From: CAYMPW01 sp964558505
GTDB lineage: Archaea; Thermoplasmatota; Thermoplasmata; Methanomassiliicoccales; Methanomethylophilaceae
Assembly: GCA_964558505.1 (NCBI GenBank)
Contig: CAZLEI010000035.1
Coordinates: 1-12,354, forward strand
Direction: 5' to 3'
DNA length: 12,354 nucleotides
This document shows positions 6,338 through 11,698 of the stretch, piece after piece. The notes below the pieces were generated by a model. The model did no database searches. It was not told the origin of the DNA and saw only the letters and a list, made by a program, of their open reading frames with translations. Position 1 is the stretch's first letter; each line of letters opens with the position of its first letter. The position numbers and the translations under genes are program-made.

Positions 6338-7642
6338 TCAGTTCCACCAGTTCTTCATCCTGTCGATGGTCTCGGACCTCTTCGGCCCGATGCTGATTAT
6401 ATCCGCCGGCACGCCGAGCTGCTCTTCGACGAACGCGATGTACTTCTTCATGTTCTCGGGAAGCGCATCGTATCCGCCCTTGATGATGTCCTCGGTGCTG
6501 TTCCAGCCCTTCCATCCGTCCATCTCCTTGTAGACGGGCTTGGCCCTGTTGAGCTTCTTGAGGTCGGCGGGGAAGTGCTTCACGATCTCGCCGTCTATCT
6601 CGTACGCGGTGCACACGTAGACCTTCTCGTAATCGTTCAGGACGTCCAACTTCGTTATGGCCAATGACGTGAATCCGCACATCCTGTTGGCATGCTCGGC
6701 GACGACCAGGTCCAGCCATCCGCACCTGCGGCCCCTTCCGGTGGTGACCCCGAACTCGCCGCCCTTCTGCTGCATCTTGATCTCGTCCTCTCCTTTGAGC
6801 TCGGTCACGAAGGGTCCCTCGCCCACGCGGGTGGTGTAGGCTTTCAGGCATCCGACGACCTTGTCGATCCTGTTCGGCGCAACCCCCGTGCCGGAGCAGA
6901 TGCCGCCGCCGCAGGTGTTGGATGACGTGACGAACGGGTATGTGCCATGGTCGATGTCGAGCATGGCACCCTGGGCGCCTTCGAAGAGGACGTTCTTGCC
7001 GTCGTCTATGGCGTCGTTGAGGAGCACGGAGCAATCGCATACGTGGTCGGCGATGGTGTCCCTCCATCCGATCATCTTCTCGTAGAGCGATTCGTCGGTG
7101 CAGCAGCATTCATCCGCCTTGAGCAGGGCCATGAGGTCCTTCTTGAACGCGAGGTTCACTGCGATCTTCTCTTTCAGGACCTCGTCGTCGAACAGGTCGC
7201 ACACCCTGAATCCGGACCTTGCGATCTTATCCTGGTAGGCCGGACCGATGCCTTTCTTGGTGGTGCCCACGGAGTTCTTGCCGCGGTATATCTCCTCGGC
7301 ACCGTCCAGTTTCTTGTGGTATCCCATGATGAGGTGCGCCCTGTCGGATATCCTGAGTCCCTTGATGGATCCGCCAGCGTCGAGGACCTGGCGTATCTCA
7401 TCGTCCATCTCTTCCAGGTTGACGACCACGCCGTTGCCGATGACGGCCAATTTGCCGGGCCTGACGACCCCGGAAGGCAGGAGGTGGAGCTTGAACACGG
7501 AATCCCCGACCACGATCGTGTGGCCGGCATTGTTCCCTCCCTGGAAGCGCGCGACGATGTCAGCGTTCTCATCCAGATAGTCTGTAATCTTCCCTTTACC
7601 CTCATCGCCCCATTGGGCACCGATAATCGCAAGCGTAGGCAA
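6338..7642 (-). CDS. purA: Adenylosuccinate synthetase
   Basis: Converts IMP, aspartate and GTP to adenylosuccinate, the first committed step to AMP. With the TTG start at 7642 the protein has 434 residues, close to the usual length, and begins MPTLAIIGAQWGDEGKGK. D13 and H41 (NNAGHT) are the catalytic acid/base pair. GTTKKGIGPAYQDKIAR (126-142) is the IMP site, FEGAQGAMLDIDHGTYP (220-236) the second signature, and TTGRGRRCGWLD (300-311) the aspartate/base-binding loop. TTG is chosen because AGGTGA lies 7 nt upstream and because translation from ATG 7693 or 7771 would add 17 or 43 residues unlike the family. A box A-like CATTAAAGG at 7678-7685 would give a transcript starting just before the ribosome site. 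It has several non-conserved cysteines (ECCCT near 179-182, VCDC near 201-204). The upstream 186-bp gap to trm1 holds no other gene. Confidence 0.95.
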   Translation of the reverse strand: MPTLAIIGAQWGDEGKGKITDYLDENADIVARFQGGNNAGHTIVVGDSVFKLHLLPSGVVRPGKLAVIGNGVVVNLEEMDDEIRQVLDAGGSIKGLRISDRAHLIMGYHKKLDGAEEIYRGKNSVGTTKKGIGPAYQDKIARSGFRVCDLFDDEVLKEKIAVNLAFKKDLMALLKADECCCTDESLYEKMIGWRDTIADHVCDCSVLLNDAIDDGKNVLFEGAQGAMLDIDHGTYPFVTSSNTCGGGICSGTGVAPNRIDKVVGCLKAYTTRVGEGPFVTELKGEDEIKMQQKGGEFGVTTGRGRRCGWLDLVVAEHANRMCGFTSLAITKLDVLNDYEKVYVCTAYEIDGEIVKHFPADLKKLNRAKPVYKEMDGWKGWNSTEDIIKGGYDALPENMKKYIAFVEEQLGVPADIISIGPKRSETIDRMKNWWN

Positions 7643-7649
7643 CTGCAGT

Positions 7650-7655
7650 TCACCT
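7650..7655 (-). promoter_or_regulatory. Shine-Dalgarno sequence fixing the TTG start of purA
   Basis: AGGTGA on the minus strand, 7 nt from TTG 7642. It is the same six-base motif, at similar spacing, as the one before the small protein at 249. It falls inside the longer reading frame that begins at ATG 7693, so it is the main argument for the TTG start. Confidence 0.6.
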
Positions 7656-7828
7656 GTGTTCAGGATTATATCGTCCCCTTTAATGGTTGGCATGCGGGGG
7701 ACGGAAGGCAGACTGGAAAAACAACCCTCTATTTTCATCCGGGCCCGTTGGAAACGGAGGCATCGGACCACGCAAGAAGGTCGAATATCGGATCGCCGTC
7801 CGCATGGAGTGGGACTTCGCAGGGAGGT

Positions 7829-8932
7829 TCACCGGGAATCCGGGCTGCTCTCCCTGTACACGGAGAGTATGTCCTTCAGGTCCAGGTCGGTCTTGAAGCA
7901 TGTCGGGCAGGTGTGCGTCTTGGATGCCGTGCCCACCTGGTTGAGCGCTTCGATGAAATTCTCCATCCTGGGCGGGCTGAGCTTCACATGCGACGAGAGT
8001 TCTGCGATGTCGTATGTGTACGGGACGGTGTCCAGCTCCTGTCTCCATGTCCCGAGCATCTTCTCCGCGCGCCTGGTCTCGGCGACGCCGTCCGTGCTCA
8101 TCTTGGCCAGGGTCTCGGCGTCATGCAGGCGCCCTCCCCACATTGGCCCGAAGCAGTACTTCTCGTTGGGACGGTCGGAGCGCGAACGTTCCAGTGTGAC
8201 GGGGTCGTATGCCATGTTCATCATCTGGGACAAGGTACCGTCTGCGGCATCGGCGCCCTCGGTGACCTTCACGTACGTCCTGTAATAGTGGTCTGCGGAG
8301 AACGACAGCAAAGGCTCCATCCCGCGGTCGAACACCGCAAGCTCCCTTGCGATGTATCCCATGAGAACGCGCAGCCCCATCTCGTGGCACATCGGTCCCC
8401 GAAGCGGACGTGCGTGGTACCTGCGCTCGCATTTGGCGCGGTTCGCACCGGCAAGCGGGGCGGTGTCCGTGGCGGTCACGGCGAGTATGCCGCGCCTCCT
8501 GCATCCTCTCACGGCAGACTGGACGAACGGCGCCGGGGATCCGAACGGATCGAGGTCCACATAGTCGAACGCCTCTTCGGAGAAGAGGACATGGAGGTTC
8601 CTGTTGGATGCGGTGCAGTTCTCCAGGCCGTTGATCCTGATGTTCTCCTCGATGAACTCCATGGTCGCAGGGTTGTAGTCGTTGGCGGTGACGGTAGTGC
8701 CAGGCACCTCGTTGGCTATCCTCACGGCGCGGGACCCCGTGGCAGTCATGGCATCGGCGACCTTCATATCGCGGCCGATCGTTCTCAGCAGCATGACGCT
8801 GATATCGCGGTTGAGGGCCATCTGCTCGTTGAAAAACACGGCACCGGTTATCTTCCCCGGTCCGTGAACGGAATGAACGGTGGGCACGACGAGCCTCGTC
8901 GGCCCCTCCTGTATCTCGGTCCCCTCTACCAT
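7829..8932 (-). CDS. trm1: tRNA (guanine26-N2)-dimethyltransferase
   Basis: S-adenosylmethionine-dependent enzyme making N2,N2-dimethylguanosine at position 26 of many archaeal tRNAs. It has 367 residues, close to the archaeal norm. Landmarks: AVFFNEQMALNRDIS (31-45) near the N-terminus, the SAM-binding region VADAMTATGSRAVRIANE (58-75), the catalytic DLDPFGSP (126-133), and the Trm1-specific CERRYHARPLRGPMCHEMGLR (168-188). Near the C-terminus is one CPTC knuckle (342-345), a possible half zinc site. ATG 8932 shares its A with the TGA of the upstream THEP1 gene (TGATG), so the two are almost certainly translated from one mRNA. Confidence 0.95.
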   Translation of the reverse strand: MVEGTEIQEGPTRLVVPTVHSVHGPGKITGAVFFNEQMALNRDISVMLLRTIGRDMKVADAMTATGSRAVRIANEVPGTTVTANDYNPATMEFIEENIRINGLENCTASNRNLHVLFSEEAFDYVDLDPFGSPAPFVQSAVRGCRRRGILAVTATDTAPLAGANRAKCERRYHARPLRGPMCHEMGLRVLMGYIARELAVFDRGMEPLLSFSADHYYRTYVKVTEGADAADGTLSQMMNMAYDPVTLERSRSDRPNEKYCFGPMWGGRLHDAETLAKMSTDGVAETRRAEKMLGTWRQELDTVPYTYDIAELSSHVKLSPPRMENFIEALNQVGTASKTHTCPTCFKTDLDLKDILSVYRESSPDSR

Positions 8933-9480
8933 CAGACGTTTTCCCCGTGCATCAGACGGACGATCTTGTATGGCAGGAGGTTCCTGTTGGTGGGTGTGAC
9001 CTCGAGGATCCTGACATCGTCCCTCCTCCTTATGTCCTGGAGCAATGGGTTCCTGGATTTCTTGTGGAGGGTGAGTATCATGGGCTTGTCGACATCGAGG
9101 GCGTCCTTGACGGCATCGATGAATGCCTGGCTCTCGACTTCCACCTTTCCGACCTCATCTATGACGATGATGTCGCATTCCTCGCAGGCGCGTTTGATCG
9201 CGGCAACGCCGACGCCTTCGAGCTTCTCCAGGTCGACTCCGAGTTTGCCGACCATGATCTTGCTCTCTATCTCGGCACTTGCGAAAAGGACGCTGTCCCC
9301 TGTCATGAGGTCCTTCACTGTGAATCCGGTCTTGTGCCTGCCGTCATCCTTCACAGGTTCATCCATCATACCGCCGATTATGAGCTCTTCTTCCTTCAGC
9401 ATCTCGATTACTCTGAGAAGCGCGTAGGTTTTTCCAGACCCTGGAAGTCCAGTGATCCCGATTTTAATATCCGTTATCAT
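8932..9480 (-). CDS. THEP1-type nucleoside-triphosphatase
   Basis: P-loop NTPase of 182 residues, the usual size of the archaeal THEP1 family. Walker A GLPGSGKT (11-18) and Walker B IIVIDEVGK (104-112) with the family-typical DEVGKVE are both intact, and the C-terminal NRNLLP region is present. Family members hydrolyse ATP, GTP and other NTPs; the cellular role is not settled. ATG 9480 is preceded by GTGAG at a 4-nt spacing, a partial Shine-Dalgarno sequence. The gene overlaps trm1 by one base and lies 111 nt after mptD on the same strand. The tight coupling suggests, but does not prove, a link to tRNA processing. Confidence 0.92.
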   Translation of the reverse strand: MITDIKIGITGLPGSGKTYALLRVIEMLKEEELIIGGMMDEPVKDDGRHKTGFTVKDLMTGDSVLFASAEIESKIMVGKLGVDLEKLEGVGVAAIKRACEECDIIVIDEVGKVEVESQAFIDAVKDALDVDKPMILTLHKKSRNPLLQDIRRRDDVRILEVTPTNRNLLPYKIVRLMHGENV

Positions 9481-9501
9481 TTAGCTCACAGCCGAGTGAT
9501 G

Positions 9502-9523
9502 TAGAATCCATATGGGATTCCTA
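9502..9523. promoter_or_regulatory. Quasi-palindrome over the predicted THEP1 transcript start
   Basis: GAATCC (9504-9509) and GGATTC (9515-9520) flank a 5-nt centre. The element contains the perfect 8-mer CCATATGG (9508-9515) and is framed by outer TA(G)/(C)TA bases. A minus-strand box A-like TTAATAC (9525-9531) would start transcription near 9502, so the element would cover the region from box A to the start, where an archaeal repressor would sit. Confidence 0.35.
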
Positions 9524-9545
9524 GTATTAATTGGATTGGCTCATT

Positions 9546-9571
9546 ATTTCATAGAATGGGACCGATGAAAT
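9546..9571. repeat. Inverted repeat downstream of mptD
   Basis: ATTTCAT (9546-9552) and ATGAAAT (9565-9571) are perfect 7-bp arms around a 12-nt loop. They lie 21 nt beyond the mptD stop and upstream of THEP1. This could be a transcript-end or processing structure of mptD, or chance in an AT-rich stretch. Confidence 0.25.
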
Positions 9572-9591
9572 GCTGGCTACTTGAATGCAGG

Positions 9592-9975
9592 TTATTCTGT
9601 CACTGATGATATGTACATCAGAGGATAGTTCAGCGTCTTGTCGAACCTCATCTCGGCGGTGACCTCGGAACCGTCGACATCGATCACGAGGATGACGTCG
9701 AGCATCTCCCCGGTGAGCGAGAGGTACGAGTACTCATCCTTCTTCGGGCGGAAGAACCCGCGGTCGATCTTCACCTTGACGTCTTTGACATATGGCTGCA
9801 CGAGCACGCCCTTCTCTATCGAACGTTCGAGTATATCCACGTTCGAGAGGTCCACCGGGACCCCGACGAACTGATGGTATATCGTCCCCATCTTTATGCC
9901 CGCTTCGAACAATGCGCGGTCCCTTGCGCCGCAGCTGAATTTCTCGGCCGCCCTGCGCTCCCTGTCGTCGCTCAT
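9592..9975 (-). CDS. mptD: MptD-type dihydroneopterin aldolase
   Basis: Archaeal dihydroneopterin aldolase family, cleaving 7,8-dihydroneopterin to 6-hydroxymethyl-7,8-dihydropterin in methanopterin/pterin synthesis. It has 127 residues from ATG 9975. The family core FEAGIKMGTIYHQFVGVPV (23-41) places E24 and H34 at the positions of the conserved Glu and His near 25 and 35 in the M. jannaschii protein. QPYVKDVKVKID (60-71) is the second conserved block, and the C-terminus NYPLMYI also fits. ATG 10017 would add 14 poorly conserved residues and lies upstream of the transcript start predicted from box A (10001-10008), so 9975 is preferred. It is divergent from nadA. Stop is TAA, one of only two in the window. 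Confidence 0.88.
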   Translation of the reverse strand: MSDDRERRAAEKFSCGARDRALFEAGIKMGTIYHQFVGVPVDLSNVDILERSIEKGVLVQPYVKDVKVKIDRGFFRPKKDEYSYLSLTGEMLDVILVIDVDGSEVTAEMRFDKTLNYPLMYISSVTE

Positions 9976-10000
9976 CGGCGACTGGAACGTCGAACACAGT

Positions 10001-10008
10001 AATATAAG
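10001..10008 (-). promoter_or_regulatory. Box A of mptD
   Basis: CTTATATT on the minus strand is a near-canonical archaeal TATA box. Its centre is about 29 nt from ATG 9975, giving a leaderless or nearly leaderless mRNA. Confidence 0.7.
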
Positions 10009-10078
10009 CGACGGCAAGGCCGGGATGCAGACGGCATCTCATCCGCTTATGCTCCGTCGGATGACTGGCAGGGAGAAA

Positions 10079-10086
10079 CTTATTAA
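10079..10086 (+). promoter_or_regulatory. Box A of nadA
   Basis: CTTATTAA centred about 27 nt upstream of ATG 10110, so transcription should begin at or within a base or two of the start codon. The 70 bp between this and the divergent mptD box A contain only a short GATGC/GCATC inverted repeat (10024-10038). Confidence 0.65.
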
Positions 10087-10109
10087 CGCGTTGTCATTAC
10101 ACACGTGAC

Positions 10110-11006
10110 ATGACATCTGTCATTGAACGCATCGCGGTCCTGAAAGCAGAGAGGAATGCCGTCATACTGGCGCACAACTACACCTCTGCCGAGATCCAGG
10201 ACATAGCTGATTTCGTCGGCGATTCCCTCGGCCTGTCCAAGGTGGCCGCTTCGACAGATGCGGATGTCATCGTGTTCTGCGGGGTCTCGTTCATGGGCGA
10301 GACCGCCAAGATACTCAGCCCGTCGAAGACGGTCCTGATGCCGGAGCCGGAGGCGCATTGCGCGATGGCCACCATGTGCACGGCGGAGCAGATACGCGCG
10401 GCGAAGGCCGCACATCCCGGAGCGGCGGTCGTGGGTTACGTCAACACCACTGCCGAGGCCAAGGCAGAGATGGACATCTGCTGCACCTCGTCCAATGCCG
10501 TCGCCGTGGTCCGGTCGATGAAGGAGAAGGACATAATCTTCGTGCCCGACAAGAACCTCGGTGCCTACGTCGCCAAGAACGTGCCGGAGAAGAACGTGAT
10601 CCTATGGGACGGATTCTGCCCGGTGCATCAGTCGATGACCGCGAAGCAGATCGGGGACCTGGTCAAGGCGCACCCCGGGTCCAAGGTCATGGCACATCCC
10701 GAGTGCAGGGAGGATGTTCTGGCGCTTGCCGACGTCATCGGTTCCACGGAGGCAATGCTCAAGGCCGCATCCGGACCGTCCGAATGGGTCGTGGCGACCG
10801 AGAAGGGGCTGGGGCACAAGCTGGAGAAGAAGTATCCGGATTCACGTTTCTATTTCCCTGTCCATGCCGTATGCCTCACGATGAAGATGATCGAGCCCGA
10901 ATCCATCCTCCATGCCTTGGAGACCTCGGAAGGCGAGATAATCCTGGACGGGAAGGTGTTGCATGATGCGTACCTTCCGGTCAAGAGGATGACGGAAACG
11001 ATATAA
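10110..11006 (+). CDS. nadA: Quinolinate synthase
   Basis: Iron-sulfur enzyme that condenses iminoaspartate with dihydroxyacetone phosphate to quinolinate in de novo NAD synthesis. It has 298 residues, the compact length typical of archaeal and Thermotoga NadA. Three cysteines, C84 (EAHCAM), C170 (DGFCPVH) and C255 (HAVCLTM), match in spacing the three [4Fe-4S] ligands of the T. maritima enzyme. LAHNYTSAEIQDIADFVGDSL (20-40), NTTAEAKAEMD (112-122) and PDKNLGAYV (146-154) are the substrate-binding signatures, and the protein ends PVKRM plus a few residues. The partner enzyme making iminoaspartate is not in the window. Translation looks leaderless from ATG 10110. The TAA stop is embedded in the TATA-like sequence that probably drives the guide RNA downstream. 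Confidence 0.96.
   Translation: MTSVIERIAVLKAERNAVILAHNYTSAEIQDIADFVGDSLGLSKVAASTDADVIVFCGVSFMGETAKILSPSKTVLMPEPEAHCAMATMCTAEQIRAAKAAHPGAAVVGYVNTTAEAKAEMDICCTSSNAVAVVRSMKEKDIIFVPDKNLGAYVAKNVPEKNVILWDGFCPVHQSMTAKQIGDLVKAHPGSKVMAHPECREDVLALADVIGSTEAMLKAASGPSEWVVATEKGLGHKLEKKYPDSRFYFPVHAVCLTMKMIEPESILHALETSEGEIILDGKVLHDAYLPVKRMTETI
11001..11006 (+). promoter_or_regulatory. TATA-like element for the box C/D RNA, overlapping the nadA stop
   Basis: ATATAA includes the nadA stop codon (11004-11006). Its centre is about 25-26 nt before 11028-11030, where the closing stem of the guide RNA begins. This is correct spacing for an independent promoter. Confidence 0.45.
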
Positions 11007-11027
11007 GCGCCGCGCCGATTGACCGTT

Positions 11028-11098
11028 GAGGCAGGAGCCGGATGAAGATATATCTAGGCTGATTGATGATGAGCCCTATGAGTGCTGACGGCCGCCTC
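11028..11098 (+). ncRNA. Box C/D guide sRNA, predicted to target C34 of tRNA-Met(CAU)
   Basis: All parts of an archaeal dual-guide C/D RNA occur in order. The closing stem has GAGGC (11028-11032) pairing GCCTC (11094-11098) and GCCG (11037-11040) pairing CGGC (11089-11092). Box C is ATGAAGA (11042-11048, one change from RTGATGA), then a 10-nt guide, box D' CTGA (11059-11062), a 3-nt spacer, and box C' ATGATGA (11066-11072, perfect). A 12-nt guide follows, then box D CTGA (11085-11088). C and D can form a proper kink-turn: a three-base bulge GAU, two sheared G-A pairs, A-U and G-C. The D guide GCCCTATGAGTG is complementary to CACUCAUAGGGC. The fifth base before box D (G11080) faces the C of CAU. 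Methylation would be by fibrillarin with Nop5 and L7Ae. The tRNA itself is not in the window. Confidence 0.8.
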
Positions 11099-11627
11099 AC
11101 TCTTCGATCGACATGCCCATGTACCTTATCAGGTCGCTGAGCTTCATGCCGTCGCTCCATCTCATTATGTAGTTCCCGTTGTTGCTCGATTCGAGCTCGG
11201 GGATCCGTCTCTGAAGAAGACCCAGGAGTCCGCGGAGATTGCCGTCGCATGGCAGTCTGAACACCCTCCATGGGTCTCCTCTGACGCTTTTGAGCCTGTA
11301 TGCGTACAATCCGAGGATGTGGGACCTGTCGCAGTCGTCGCGCATCCTGTCCGCCTGCTCCCCCAAACGGGGGTTCCTGCTGAAATGGAGCACCTCGTCG
11401 CCGGAGCTCTTCACTTCCACGGGGAACGAGAAGTCCCACCTGAGTGCCACAAGGTCCACGCCCAGGGATCCGGCGGCGCGTATGACGACGAACGGGTTCA
11501 CGAGGAGGGAGTTGTAAGCATCCTTCTCTCCGTCATCGCAAGTCTTGACCATAGTTCCGATGACCTTCTTGTCACCGCTGAGGAGACGTTTCAGCTCCCG
11601 TTCGTACACATCGCCGGCCGCAGCCAT
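11097..11627 (-). CDS. Hjc-like PD-(D/E)XK nuclease
   Basis: A 176-residue protein with the core of archaeal Holliday junction resolvase Hjc: YERELKRLL (8-16, catalytic Glu near 9), VIRAAGSLGVDLVAL (48-62, metal-binding D58) and FPVEVKSS (68-75, E71-x-K73). This is the E...D...ExK pattern of the fold. It is longer than typical Hjc (about 120-140 residues): about 29 residues (SGDKKVIGTMVKTCDDGEKD...) separate the first helix from the RAAGS strand, and a C-terminal extension of about 60 residues follows. It could be Hjc itself or a paralogue with another DNA substrate. ATG 11627 lies about 26 nt from box A and looks leaderless. The last bases of the gene overlap the 3' end of the convergent guide RNA. 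Confidence 0.7.
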   Translation of the reverse strand: MAAAGDVYERELKRLLSGDKKVIGTMVKTCDDGEKDAYNSLLVNPFVVIRAAGSLGVDLVALRWDFSFPVEVKSSGDEVLHFSRNPRLGEQADRMRDDCDRSHILGLYAYRLKSVRGDPWRVFRLPCDGNLRGLLGLLQRRIPELESSNNGNYIMRWSDGMKLSDLIRYMGMSIEE

Positions 11628-11649
11628 GTGTCACATTACGCACAATCGG

Positions 11650-11657
11650 TATTAAAA
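11650..11657 (-). promoter_or_regulatory. Box A of the Hjc-like gene
   Basis: TTTTAATA on the minus strand, centred 26-27 nt from ATG 11627. Its T4 also lies just beyond the aspS hairpin, so it may contribute to terminating aspS. Confidence 0.6.
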
Positions 11658-11666
11658 GAGGTTGAA

Positions 11667-11690
11667 GGGGGGTGGCCGAAACAACCCCCC
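11667..11690 (-). terminator. Hairpin after aspS
   Basis: GGGGGGT (11667-11673) and ACCCCCC (11684-11690) form a perfect 7-bp G/C stem with a 10-nt loop, 8 nt beyond the aspS stop. On the minus strand it is followed by CTTCAACCTCTTTT, a modest T-tract. Probable transcript end for aspS. Confidence 0.5.
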
Positions 11691-11698
11691 CTCCGTGT

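Noticed and set aside
6947..9427. Long plus-strand open frame (about 826 codons) opposite purA, trm1 and THEP1
   Set aside because: It runs antisense through three conserved genes and their intergenic gap, has no recognisable motif, and is explained by third-position G/C bias on the other strand.
11046..11055. AGATATATCT palindrome as a TATA promoter
   Set aside because: It falls in box C and the D' guide of the predicted RNA, and no gene starts about 26 nt away in either direction.
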